Positions 17,132-25,068 of a stretch of DNA of 50,890 bases are shown one piece after another (position 1 is the stretch's first letter; each line of letters starts with the position of its first letter). Source of the stretch: JBOFCO01 sp051646105 (GTDB lineage: Bacteria > Pseudomonadota > Alphaproteobacteria > Rhodobacterales > Rhodobacteraceae); contig JBOFCO010000004.1 of NCBI GenBank assembly GCA_051646105.1, forward strand, positions 1 through 50,890. The letters are read 5' to 3'. Made by a program: the position numbers and the translations under genes. The notes beneath the pieces were generated by a model, which worked only from the letters and a program-made list of their open reading frames with translations, did no database searches and was not told where the DNA came from.

Positions 17132-17140
17132 TTTTCCACA
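17132..17140 (+). promoter_or_regulatory. DnaA box, one mismatch
   Basis: TTTTCCACA, one base from the consensus TTATCCACA, at the edge of the AT-rich tract of the origin candidate. Confidence 0.6.
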
Positions 17141-17246
17141 GGTTGGAGAATTTTCATTCTCTTTATCACATTGTTTTTAATTGAAAATTTCAGGAATGAT
17201 GTACTTTCGTCAGGTTTTCCTCAGAATTTTCAACAGGGTGCCGGAT

Positions 17247-17255
17247 TGTGGAGAA
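17247..17255 (-). promoter_or_regulatory. DnaA box, one mismatch
   Basis: TTCTCCACA on the minus strand (TGTGGAGAA on the plus strand), one base from TTATCCACA, between the two AT-rich tracts. Confidence 0.6.
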
Positions 17256-17281
17256 CACCGTCGACAACCGGATAATCCCCG

Positions 17282-17290
17282 TTATCCACA
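17282..17290 (+). promoter_or_regulatory. DnaA box, perfect consensus
   Basis: TTATCCACA, an exact match to the high-affinity DnaA binding sequence, next to the pyrimidine-rich AT tract at 17308-17340. Confidence 0.75.
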
Positions 17291-17369
17291 CCCCCAACAT
17301 CTGCATCATCTCTTCTTTCTTTCTTTTATGTTTAATAAGAAGGTCTCGTTCCTGTGCCGGAGGTTCGGT

Positions 17370-17816
17370 ATGATCGATGATCTGCTGGCAAGCCTTTATC
17401 CCTATGCAAAAACCCTGCATGTGGTTTCCGTTATCGCTTGGATGGCGGGGCTGTTCTATCTGCCACGGCTGTTCGTCTATCATGCAGAGCAGGGCACCCC
17501 GGGGAACGATGCACTGTTCCAGACGATGGAGCGTCGACTGCTGAAGATCATCATGCAACCGGCGATGATATCAAGCTGGCTTTTCGGTTTGGCGCTGGTC
17601 ATGACGCCGGGGATTGTTAACTGGTCGACCGTCTGGCCATGGGTCAAGGCTGCATCGGTGCTGGCAATGACCGGTTTCCATTTCTGGCTTGCGGCCTGCC
17701 AGCGGGATTTTGAGGCCGGACGCAACAGGCGCAGCGGTCGCACCTATCGTTTGATGAATGAAGTCCCGACAATCCTGATGGTGCTGATCGTGTCTGCGGT
17801 GATCATCAAATTCTGA
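17370..17816 (+). CDS. hemJ: Protoporphyrinogen IX oxidase HemJ
   Basis: Oxidises protoporphyrinogen IX to protoporphyrin IX in haem and bacteriochlorophyll synthesis; a membrane protein. The 148 residues match HemJ length, with about four membrane helices. His17 (KTLHVVSVIAWMAGLFYLPR) and Lys93 (WVKAAS) correspond to the residues known to be essential. ATG 17370 follows GGAGG at good spacing; a longer frame from 17181 lies in the AT-rich origin gap and was rejected. It is the first rightward gene from the origin candidate. In many relatives hemE lies between the origin and this gene, but it is missing here. Confidence 0.92.
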   Translation: MIDDLLASLYPYAKTLHVVSVIAWMAGLFYLPRLFVYHAEQGTPGNDALFQTMERRLLKIIMQPAMISSWLFGLALVMTPGIVNWSTVWPWVKAASVLAMTGFHFWLAACQRDFEAGRNRRSGRTYRLMNEVPTILMVLIVSAVIIKF

Positions 17817-17823
17817 TGGTTCG

Positions 17824-17852
17824 TTGACTTAGGCAGCCAAGTTCTGTATCTG
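17824..17852 (+). promoter_or_regulatory. Possible sigma-70 promoter for rho
   Basis: TTGACT (17824-17829), a 17-base spacer, then TATCTG (17847-17852), in the 114-base gap between hemJ and rho. A TATAAT occurs at 17891 but has no -35 at proper spacing. It leaves a leader of about 70 bases before rho. Confidence 0.45.
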
Positions 17853-17930
17853 GCGCGCAAGCGATCCGTCCGGATTGGCTGTTTCCCCCTTATAATGAAC
17901 CCTGGGCTTGTTGGCCCATCGCGAGATTTC

Positions 17931-19211
17931 ATGAACGATATGTCCAAAGAACGCCTGAACCTTGCCGATCTGAAAGCCAAGACGCCCGCCGACCTGCTGG
18001 CCATGGCAGAGGAATGGGAGATCGAGAACGCCTCGACCATGCGCAAGGGCGAGATGATGTTCTCGATCCTCAAGGAACATGCCGAGGAAGGCTATGAAAT
18101 CGGCGGCGACGGCGTGCTTGAGGTATTGCAGGACGGTTTTGGTTTCCTGCGATCGACGGGGGCGAACTATCTTTCGGGGCCGGATGATATCTATGTCTCG
18201 CCCGACATGATCCGTCAGTATTCCCTGCGCACAGGTGATACTGTCGAAGGCGTCATCAAGGCACCGGGAGAGAATGAGCGCTATTTCGCGCTGACACGGG
18301 CGACACGGATCAACTACGAAGATCCGGAAAAGGCCCGTCACAAGGTGGCCTTTGAAAACCTCACGCCGCTGTTCCCTGATGAACGGCTGAAAATGGAGGT
18401 CGAGGATCCGACGATGAAGGATCGGTCCTCGCGCGTCATCGATCTGGTGTCGCCCATCGGCAAGGGACAGCGGTGCCTGATCGTGGCGCCACCGCGCACG
18501 GGCAAGACCGTTCTGTTGCAGAACATCGCCAATTCCATCGCGGTCAACCATCCGGAATGCTATCTGATCGTGCTGCTGATCGACGAGCGGCCGGAAGAGG
18601 TGACTGATATGCAGCGGTCAGTGAAAGGCGAGGTGGTTTCATCCACCTTTGACGAACCGGCAACGCGGCATGTGGCCGTTGCGGAAATGGTGATCGAGAA
18701 GGCCAAGCGGCTGGTGGAACACAAGCGCGATGTGGTGATCCTGCTGGATTCGATCACGCGCCTGGGTCGTGCCTATAACACCGTCGTTCCGTCCTCCGGC
18801 AAGGTGTTGACAGGTGGGGTGGATGCAAACGCGCTGCAGCGCCCGAAGCGTTTCTTCGGTGCCGCCCGCAATATCGAGGAAGGCGGTTCGCTGACCATCA
18901 TCGCAACAGCCCTGATCGATACCGGCAGCCGCATGGACGAGGTGATCTTTGAAGAATTCAAGGGCACTGGCAACAGCGAAATCGTTCTGGATCGCAAGGT
19001 TTCCGACAAGCGGGTGTTCCCGGCCATCGACATTCTGAAATCCGGGACGCGGAAAGAAGACCTGTTGGTTGATCCGAAAGACCTGCAAAAGACCTATGTC
19101 CTGCGCCGAATCCTGAATCCGATGGGCACGACTGATGCGATCGAATTCCTGTTGGGCAAGCTGAAGCAGACGAAAACCAACGGCGAATTTTTCGAGTCCA
19201 TGAACAGCTAA
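17931..19211 (+). CDS. rho: Transcription termination factor Rho
   Basis: Hexameric RNA helicase that ends transcription at factor-dependent sites. The 426 residues hold the N-terminal cold-shock-like RNA-binding domain (GDGVLEVLQDGFGFLRS, residues 59-75), Walker A APPRTGKT at 186-193, Walker B VVILLDSITRL and the Q-loop GGVDANALQRPKRFFGAAR. ATG 17931 is chosen. ATG 17940 and ATG 17895 are alternatives; family members begin close to ...ERLNLADLKAK. Few hairpin terminators are visible in this window, so Rho may be the main terminator here. Confidence 0.95.
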   Translation: MNDMSKERLNLADLKAKTPADLLAMAEEWEIENASTMRKGEMMFSILKEHAEEGYEIGGDGVLEVLQDGFGFLRSTGANYLSGPDDIYVSPDMIRQYSLRTGDTVEGVIKAPGENERYFALTRATRINYEDPEKARHKVAFENLTPLFPDERLKMEVEDPTMKDRSSRVIDLVSPIGKGQRCLIVAPPRTGKTVLLQNIANSIAVNHPECYLIVLLIDERPEEVTDMQRSVKGEVVSSTFDEPATRHVAVAEMVIEKAKRLVEHKRDVVILLDSITRLGRAYNTVVPSSGKVLTGGVDANALQRPKRFFGAARNIEEGGSLTIIATALIDTGSRMDEVIFEEFKGTGNSEIVLDRKVSDKRVFPAIDILKSGTRKEDLLVDPKDLQKTYVLRRILNPMGTTDAIEFLLGKLKQTKTNGEFFESMNS

Positions 19212-19237
19212 GCTGTTTAGAAACAACGGACTAGGAT

Positions 19238-20515
19238 ATGGAAACCATCTATGCGCTTGCTTCGGCCCGGGGAAGGGCCGGGGTTGCGGTGGTGCGGATT
19301 TCCGGCCCGTCGGCGCATGATGCAGTCCGGTCGCTGGCGGGAAGCATCCCGCCGATGCGTGTTGCGGCCGTGCGGCTGCTGCACTCGGCGGGGGAAGTGC
19401 TTGATCAGGCGTTGGTGATCTGCTTCGCGGCCGGTGCCAGCTTTACCGGTGAAGATGTCGCCGAACTTCATCTGCATGGATCGATTGCGACGGTGGGCGC
19501 GGTGCTTTCGGCGCTTGCGGCACATCCCGGATTGCGGCTGGCAGAAGCCGGGGAGTTCACGCGAAGGGCATTGGAAAACGGATGTCTTGATCTGGCGCAG
19601 GTCGAGGGGCTGGCCGATCTGATCGACGCGGAAACCGAGGCGCAGCGGAAACAGGCGATGCGCGTTCTTTCGGGGGCCATAGGTGCACGGGTGGAGGACT
19701 GGCGCGCGCTTCTGATCCGTGCAGCGGCGCTGATTGAAGCCACGATCGATTTTGCTGATGAGGATGTGCCGGTCGATGTGACGCCAGAGGTGATGACGCT
19801 GATCACCAGGCTGCGATCCGAATTGGCCGCCGAGGTGGCCGGATCGTATGTCGCAGAACGGGTACGCGATGGATTCGAGGTTGCGATTGTTGGCCTGCCC
19901 AATGCGGGCAAGTCTACCTTGCTGAATGCCATAGCGGGACGAGAAGCGGCGATTACATCGGAACATGCGGGAACGACGCGTGATGTGATCGAGGTTCGGA
20001 TGGATCTTGGCGGGCTTGCGGTCACACTGCTGGACACAGCCGGATTGCGGGAAACGCAGGATATCGTTGAGGGAATGGGTGTTGCCCGCGCGATTGCCAG
20101 GGCGAAAGGCGCCGATCTGCGGGTTTTCCTGAGCGATGATGGAGCACTGCCTGATGAAATTGCACCGGAAGCGGGTGATATCGTGATTGCAGGGAAGGCC
20201 GATCTGGGTGGCGACGGCGTTTCGGGTAAGACGGGGCACGGAATTGCGGCGTTGATCGACCACATAAGGACAGTCCTGGCGGATCGTGCGACCGGCGCCG
20301 GACTGACCATCCGGGCGCGGCATCGTGAAGCCATAGGCCGCGCATTGGGGGTTTTGGAATCGGCCGAGATTGAGGTAAAAGCAGGCGCGGGCCGCGCGGA
20401 ACTTGCGGCCGAGCATCTTCGGGCCGCGATACGTGCACTGGATTCCCTGATTGGGCGGATCGATGTGGACCATCTGCTTGGGGAAATATTCGCCAGCTTC
20501 TGCATCGGCAAGTAA
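19238..20515 (+). CDS. mnmE: tRNA modification GTPase MnmE
   Basis: With MnmG it installs the carboxymethylaminomethyl group on wobble U34 of tRNAs. The 425-residue protein has an N-terminal formyl-THF-binding domain (METIYALASARGRAGVAVVR), a helical domain and an inserted G domain. G1 GLPNAGKST is at 219-227, with TTRDVIE and DTAGLRET following. The C-terminal CIGK carries the conserved Cys. The G4 element reads GKAD where most GTPases have NKxD. The gene is two bases upstream of mnmG. Confidence 0.95.
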   Translation: METIYALASARGRAGVAVVRISGPSAHDAVRSLAGSIPPMRVAAVRLLHSAGEVLDQALVICFAAGASFTGEDVAELHLHGSIATVGAVLSALAAHPGLRLAEAGEFTRRALENGCLDLAQVEGLADLIDAETEAQRKQAMRVLSGAIGARVEDWRALLIRAAALIEATIDFADEDVPVDVTPEVMTLITRLRSELAAEVAGSYVAERVRDGFEVAIVGLPNAGKSTLLNAIAGREAAITSEHAGTTRDVIEVRMDLGGLAVTLLDTAGLRETQDIVEGMGVARAIARAKGADLRVFLSDDGALPDEIAPEAGDIVIAGKADLGGDGVSGKTGHGIAALIDHIRTVLADRATGAGLTIRARHREAIGRALGVLESAEIEVKAGAGRAELAAEHLRAAIRALDSLIGRIDVDHLLGEIFASFCIGK

Positions 20516-20517
20516 GG

Positions 20518-22398
20518 ATGTTTCACGTGAAACAATTTGACGTCATCGTTGTTGGCGGCGGGCATGCAGGCGCAGAGGCAGCGCATGCGTCGGCGCGCAT
20601 GGGCGCAAGGACTGCGCTGGTCACGCTTCGACGCGACGGCATCGGTGTGATGTCCTGTAATCCGGCCATCGGCGGCCTTGGCAAAGGGCATCTGGTCAGA
20701 GAAGTGGATGCCCTTGACGGCGTTATGGGCCGGGTCGCGGACTATGCCGGGATACAGTTTCGCCTCTTGAACCGCCGGAAAGGACCGGCAGTTCAGGGGC
20801 CGCGGGCGCAGGCGGACCGGAAGCTGTACCGGGAAGCGATGCAAAGGGAATGCGCGCAGCAACCAAACCTGACAGTGGTTGAGGCTGAGGTGACCGATTT
20901 CTTGCTGGATGCCGGTGCCGTTCGCGGGGTTGTGCTTGGAGACGGGGCGGCGATCGCTGGGCGGTCTGTCGTGTTGACCTCTGGCACCTTCCTGAACGGC
21001 ATCATTCATATCGGCGATCAGCGGCGCCCCGGCGGCAGGATGGGCGACAAGCCAGCGCTGCCGCTGGCGAGGCGTATGGCAGCGCTGGGCCTGCCCATGG
21101 GACGCCTGAAGACCGGCACGCCGCCGCGGCTGGATCGCAACACGATCAACTGGTCGGTTCTGGAGGAGCAACCGGGCGACGATGAACCGACCGTATTTTC
21201 CTTTCTGCACCGCCAGCCCTTTGTGCGGCAGGTCGCCTGCGGGATTACCCACACAAATGCCGGAACGCATGACATCATCCGCCGAAATCTTGGCCGATCC
21301 GCCATGTACGGGGGGCATATCGAAGGAATCGGGCCGCGATATTGCCCGTCGATAGAAGACAAGGTGGTCCGGTTTGCCGACAAGGATAGCCATCAGGTAT
21401 TTCTGGAGCCGGAGGGGCTGGACGACGCGACGATCTATCCCAACGGAATTTCAACATCACTTCCGGCCGATGTGCAGGAAAGTTATGTTCGGTCCATCCG
21501 GGGGCTGGAGGATGTGCGCATCCTGCAGCCGGGCTATGCGATAGAGTATGATTATGTTGATCCGCGCGCCTTGAGGGCAACGCTGGAGATGCGGGATTTG
21601 CCTGGGCTTTATCTGGCGGGCCAGATCAACGGCACCACCGGATATGAAGAGGCCGCCGCTCAAGGCCTTGTCGCGGGCCTGAACGCGGCCATGTCTGCGC
21701 TTGCGACGGGGGAGGTGATATTCCGTCGAAGCGAAAGCTATATAGGCGTGATGATTGACGATCTGGTGACCCGCGGCGTGACGGAGCCTTATCGTATGTT
21801 CACATCGCGCGCCGAATTCCGGCTGTCTTTGCGTGCGGACAATGCCGACCAGCGGCTGACACCCATCGGGATCGAGATCGGCTGTGTCGGCGCGCGGCGC
21901 GCGTCCACCTTTACAGAAAAGGTGGAGGCGCTGGAAGCGGGGCGCACTCGGCTGAAGGAAATCAGCCTTACGCCGAAAGAGGCGCGCGCAAGCGGCATCG
22001 CCGTCAATCAGGACGGTGTCCGCCGATCAGGATATGATCTGCTGGCATATCCGGACGTGAGTTTTGACGATTTGCTTCGGGTCGATCCGGGCCTGACATC
22101 CATAAGCGGCGAGATACGCGAACAACTGAGCAAGGATGCGCTTTATGCAACCTACATCGAAAGGCAGGACCGTGACATTGCCGCGATGGAGCGCGACGAA
22201 AATCACGCGATCCCAGACGACTTTGACTTTTCCGCGCTTTCCGGGCTTTCAAATGAACTGAAGGCCAAGCTGCTGCGCGTTCGCCCCGCCACACTGGCCC
22301 AGGCCGGAAGGGTGGAGGGCATGACGCCTGCGGCGCTGACGCTGATCCTCGCCCGGCTTCGGCAGTCGGCACGCGGGTCGGATCGACGGCTGGCATGA
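20518..22398 (+). CDS. mnmG: tRNA modification FAD enzyme MnmG (GidA)
   Basis: Partner of MnmE in U34 modification, using FAD, glycine or ammonia and methylene-THF. The 626-residue length is normal. The FAD motif VVGGGHAGAEAA is at residues 11-22, followed by CNPAIGGLGKGHLVREVDAL and later YCPSIEDKV and GQINGTTGYEEAAAQGL. The first codons (MFHVKQFD) contain a complete parS palindrome. The gene overlaps rsmG by four bases. Confidence 0.97.
   Translation: MFHVKQFDVIVVGGGHAGAEAAHASARMGARTALVTLRRDGIGVMSCNPAIGGLGKGHLVREVDALDGVMGRVADYAGIQFRLLNRRKGPAVQGPRAQADRKLYREAMQRECAQQPNLTVVEAEVTDFLLDAGAVRGVVLGDGAAIAGRSVVLTSGTFLNGIIHIGDQRRPGGRMGDKPALPLARRMAALGLPMGRLKTGTPPRLDRNTINWSVLEEQPGDDEPTVFSFLHRQPFVRQVACGITHTNAGTHDIIRRNLGRSAMYGGHIEGIGPRYCPSIEDKVVRFADKDSHQVFLEPEGLDDATIYPNGISTSLPADVQESYVRSIRGLEDVRILQPGYAIEYDYVDPRALRATLEMRDLPGLYLAGQINGTTGYEEAAAQGLVAGLNAAMSALATGEVIFRRSESYIGVMIDDLVTRGVTEPYRMFTSRAEFRLSLRADNADQRLTPIGIEIGCVGARRASTFTEKVEALEAGRTRLKEISLTPKEARASGIAVNQDGVRRSGYDLLAYPDVSFDDLLRVDPGLTSISGEIREQLSKDALYATYIERQDRDIAAMERDENHAIPDDFDFSALSGLSNELKAKLLRVRPATLAQAGRVEGMTPAALTLILARLRQSARGSDRRLA
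20519..20534. promoter_or_regulatory. parS: parS centromere site within the mnmG start
   Basis: TGTTTCACGTGAAACA, a perfect 16-base palindrome identical to the universal ParB-binding parS consensus. It includes the last two bases of the mnmG start codon and codons 2-5 (Phe-His-Val-Lys). It is 3.2 kb from the origin candidate and 2.5 kb upstream of parA. Confidence 0.93.
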
Positions 22399-23006
22399 CA
22401 GAAGATGTCCTGCGAAATGTTTCACGTGAAACACTGAGCCGCCTGGAGCTGTATGCGGACCTGCTGCGAACCTGGAACCCCAAGATCAACCTGGTAGCGC
22501 GCAGCACGATCGACAGCGCGTGGTCCCGTCACGTTCTGGATTCGGCGCAGGCCTTCCCCATGATTCCGGCAAAGGCGCGCGCGCTTGTCGATCTGGGTTC
22601 GGGCGGCGGATTTCCCGGTATGGTTTTCGCAATTCTGGCCGCCGAGGCGCTGCCGGAACTGCGCGTGACACTTGTGGAATCCGATCAGCGCAAGGCCGCA
22701 TTCCTTGCGGCGGTCGCAAGACAGACAGGTGTGAGCGTCGGGATTGTTCCTGAGCGTATCGAAGCGCTTGCCCCTGTTGGCGCCGATGTGGTTTCGGCCC
22801 GCGCACTGGCGCCGCTCAACGATCTTTTGTCGTACGCGCAGCGGCATATGGCGCCGGATGGTACAGCCATCTTTCTGAAAGGATCAAATCATCAGAAGGA
22901 AATCGATGATGCCCTTGCAAACTGGCGCTTCAGCGTTCAGAAAACCCCCAGCACCACCGACCCCAGTGCCGTGATCCTGACCGTTGGAGGACTTTCGCGT
23001 GCATGA
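22395..23006 (+). CDS. rsmG: 16S rRNA (guanine527-N7)-methyltransferase RsmG (GidB)
   Basis: Methylates G527 in the 530 loop of 16S rRNA with SAM; loss is known to give low-level streptomycin resistance. The 203-residue protein has the SAM site VDLGSGGGFPGMVFAI near residues 59-74, the VESDQRKAAFL acidic loop and VSARALAPL. The start overlaps mnmG by ATGA. A second perfect parS lies over codons 9-14 (NVSRET region). The stop overlaps the start of parA by eight bases. Confidence 0.96.
   Translation: MTEDVLRNVSRETLSRLELYADLLRTWNPKINLVARSTIDSAWSRHVLDSAQAFPMIPAKARALVDLGSGGGFPGMVFAILAAEALPELRVTLVESDQRKAAFLAAVARQTGVSVGIVPERIEALAPVGADVVSARALAPLNDLLSYAQRHMAPDGTAIFLKGSNHQKEIDDALANWRFSVQKTPSTTDPSAVILTVGGLSRA
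22418..22433. promoter_or_regulatory. parS: parS centromere site within the rsmG 5' coding region
   Basis: TGTTTCACGTGAAACA, a second perfect palindrome, 1.9 kb from the first and 0.57 kb upstream of parA. Here it is read in a different frame (encoding Val-Ser-Arg-Glu-Thr), so the DNA site rather than the peptide is what is conserved. Confidence 0.93.
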
Positions 23007-23805
23007 CCCGACCCGCCCCCCCGGCCCGCAGATCATCGCCGTTGCCAACCAGAAGGGCGGCGTTGGCAAGACCACAACGACGATCAATCTTGCGGCTGCG
23101 CTGGCCGAGGACGGTCTGAACGTTCTTATTGTCGATCTTGACCCACAGGGAAATGCTTCGACCGGGCTTGGGATCGAACAGGGTGACCGGGCGCTGACAA
23201 CCTATGATCTTCTGATTGATGATGCCCCGATTCAGGAGGTTATTCTAAGTACTTCGATCGAAGGCATCTGGGTTTGCCCGTCGACCACCGATCTTTCCTC
23301 GGCCGACATTGAACTGGTGGCAAACGAAAAACGTATTCACCTTCTGCACGATGCCCTGCGACAGATCGCCATTGATCGCTACAAGCTGGACTATATCCTG
23401 ATCGACTGCCCGCCCTCGCTCAGCCTGCTGACCGTGAATGCACTGGTGGCTGCGCATTCCGTTCTTGTCCCCCTGCAATCCGAATTCTTCGCTCTCGAAG
23501 GGTTGTCCCAATTGCTTCTTACAATTCGCGAGGTGCGGCAGACCGCCAATGCGGACCTGCGGATCGAAGGTGTGGTGCTGACGATGTATGATCGTCGAAA
23601 CAACCTCGCACAGCTTGTCGAAAAGGATGCGCGCGAAAATCTTGGCGAGCTGGTGTTCAAGACGGTCATCCCGCGAAATGTCCGCGTTTCCGAAGCACCG
23701 TCCTTTGCTTTGCCGGTGCTCAGCTATGAACCGATGTCAAAGGGCAGCATCGCCTATCGCGCGCTTGCCACAGAATTGCTTTCCCGAAAGGGCAAGGCCG
23801 CCTGA
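22999..23805 (+). CDS. parA: Chromosome partitioning ATPase ParA
   Basis: Deviant-Walker ATPase that pulls ParB-parS complexes apart after replication. The 268-residue product has KGGVGKTT at 19-26, VDLDPQGNAS and DCPPSLSLLTVNAL, the standard ParA/Soj set. GTG 22999 is preferred because GGAGG lies eight bases upstream; TTG 22984 in frame is the alternative. It lies immediately after rsmG and 17 bases before parB, as in most alphaproteobacteria. Confidence 0.95.
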   Translation: MHDPTRPPGPQIIAVANQKGGVGKTTTTINLAAALAEDGLNVLIVDLDPQGNASTGLGIEQGDRALTTYDLLIDDAPIQEVILSTSIEGIWVCPSTTDLSSADIELVANEKRIHLLHDALRQIAIDRYKLDYILIDCPPSLSLLTVNALVAAHSVLVPLQSEFFALEGLSQLLLTIREVRQTANADLRIEGVVLTMYDRRNNLAQLVEKDARENLGELVFKTVIPRNVRVSEAPSFALPVLSYEPMSKGSIAYRALATELLSRKGKAA

Positions 23806-23822
23806 CGGCCACAGGGGGATGA

Positions 23823-24737
23823 ATGAACGATAGAAGAACTGAAAAGCGCGGTTTGGGGCGCGGCCTTTCCGCGTTGATGGCCGAAGTGCAGGTTGATCGC
23901 CCGCGCGACAACGCCCAGGTGCCGACGGGGAAGGCGGGCAGGGCCGAGGTTATGGTTCCGATCGAGCGGCTGGTGCCGAACCCGGATCAGCCCCGCCGCG
24001 ACTTTGTGCCAGAGGCGCTGGAGGAGCTTGCCGCGTCAATCCGGGAAAAGGGCGTGATCCAGCCGCTGATTGTTCGCGCCCATGATGAAGACCGCTTCGA
24101 AATCGTCGCCGGGGAACGCCGCTGGCGTGCGGCGCAGATTGCGCAGCTGCATGAACTGCCGGTGCTGGTGAGGGATTTCAGCGATACCGAGGTGCTGGAA
24201 GTTGCAATCATCGAAAATATCCAGCGCGCGGACCTGAACGCCGTGGAGGAAGCGCTGGCCTATCGCCAATTGATGGATCGCTTCGGTCATACACAGGAAA
24301 AGCTGGCGGAAGCACTGGGAAAAAGCCGCAGCCATATCGCTAATCTGTTGAGAATGCTTAATCTTCCGGATCAAGTTCTGGGGCTGGTGCGATCAGGCGC
24401 AATTTCGGCCGGTCATGCAAGGGCGCTGGTCGCAAGCGATCATGCAGCAGAAATTGCGCGTCAGATCGTGGCAAAGGGCCTGTCCGTCCGCGAGACAGAG
24501 CGGCTGACACAGGCCCCCAAGGCGCAGGCAAAGGCGCGACTGGCAAGGGATGACGGCAAGGATGCCGATACCCGTGCACTGGAATCTGACCTTTCCGCCA
24601 CGCTGCGCATGAAAGTTCAGATCGACCATCGCCCCGGCCAGGACGGCGGCAGCCTGACGGTCACCTACCGCAGCCTTGATGATCTCGACATGCTGTGCCG
24701 GATGTTGTCGGCTATGCCTCAGGACGGGTCCATATAA
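23823..24737 (+). CDS. parB: Chromosome partitioning protein ParB
   Basis: CTP-dependent clamp that loads at parS and spreads. The 304-residue protein opens with the conserved LGRGLSALM that stimulates ParA. The CTP-binding motif GERRWRA is at 97-103, and VAIIENIQRADLNAVEEA precedes the helix-turn-helix KLAEALGKSRSHIANLLRML. A C-terminal dimerisation tail ends QDGSI. Two parS targets are upstream in the same cluster. The 3' end overlaps the convergent DUF454 gene by 26 bases. Confidence 0.96.
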   Translation: MNDRRTEKRGLGRGLSALMAEVQVDRPRDNAQVPTGKAGRAEVMVPIERLVPNPDQPRRDFVPEALEELAASIREKGVIQPLIVRAHDEDRFEIVAGERRWRAAQIAQLHELPVLVRDFSDTEVLEVAIIENIQRADLNAVEEALAYRQLMDRFGHTQEKLAEALGKSRSHIANLLRMLNLPDQVLGLVRSGAISAGHARALVASDHAAEIARQIVAKGLSVRETERLTQAPKAQAKARLARDDGKDADTRALESDLSATLRMKVQIDHRPGQDGGSLTVTYRSLDDLDMLCRMLSAMPQDGSI

Positions 24738-25065
24738 AGACTGCGACGGCCAGCATCACTGCACCCTGGGCGGCAAGAACTGGAACCGGCAGCGACAAAA
24801 GCATGGCCGCGGCAAACCCGGCGGCCATGGACAGGCTGGCAATCCATTTGATCCGGCGTGAAACGGCACCACTTTCCTGCCAGTCCTGGATTGGTGGGCC
24901 AAAGACCGGATGCGCCAGCAACCAGCGATGCAGGCGTTCCGATCCGCGGGCGAAGCAGAAGGCCGCAAGGATCAGGAATGGAACGGTGGGAATGACGGGC
25001 AGAAACAGCCCTACCATACCGGCCGCCAGCGCGATCAGCCCAAGGGCCGCCCAGATCATCCGCAT
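24712..25065 (-). CDS. DUF454 (YbaN-like) inner membrane protein
   Basis: A 117-residue protein with an N-terminal hydrophobic hairpin (MIWAALGLIALAAGMVGLFL, then PVIPTVPFLILAAFCFARGS), the HPVFGP motif, and a second pair of helices. This is the YbaN/DUF454 layout; the function is unknown. It is the last gene of a leftward group beginning at rph. Its final 26 bases are antisense to the parB end, so the two messages must overlap unless transcription stops inside genes. Confidence 0.88.
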   Translation of the reverse strand: MRMIWAALGLIALAAGMVGLFLPVIPTVPFLILAAFCFARGSERLHRWLLAHPVFGPPIQDWQESGAVSRRIKWIASLSMAAGFAAAMLLSLPVPVLAAQGAVMLAVAVFIWTRPEA

Positions 25066-25068
25066 CTT

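Larger units (their letters stand above)
16928..17369. other. Candidate chromosomal replication origin (oriC)
   Basis: A 442-base gap without genes. It holds one perfect DnaA box TTATCCACA (17282-17290). Close matches are TTTTCCACA (17132-17140) and TTCTCCACA on the other strand (17247-17255), with weaker ones at 16950-16958 and 17095-17103. Two AT-rich tracts, about 17150-17215 and 17308-17340, stand out from the GC-rich surroundings and could be the unwinding element. One GACTC (GANTC, CcrM-type) site is at 17103. Flanking genes point away on both sides. Maf-aroE-coaE-dnaQ on one side and rho...parAB on the other is the alphaproteobacterial origin neighbourhood. Confidence 0.8.

Noticed and set aside
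17177..17191. CtrA binding site (TTAA-N7-TTAA) in the origin candidate
   Set aside because: Only the first TTAA is present; the second half reads TTTC, so the match is too weak to claim.
17181..17369. N-terminal extension of hemJ from an upstream start
   Set aside because: The extra 63 codons lie in the AT-rich, DnaA-box region and do not resemble HemJ; a strong GGAGG precedes the internal ATG.
19468..21393. 641-codon open frame opposite mnmE and mnmG
   Set aside because: It spans two well-supported genes and crosses a parS; no domain is recognisable.
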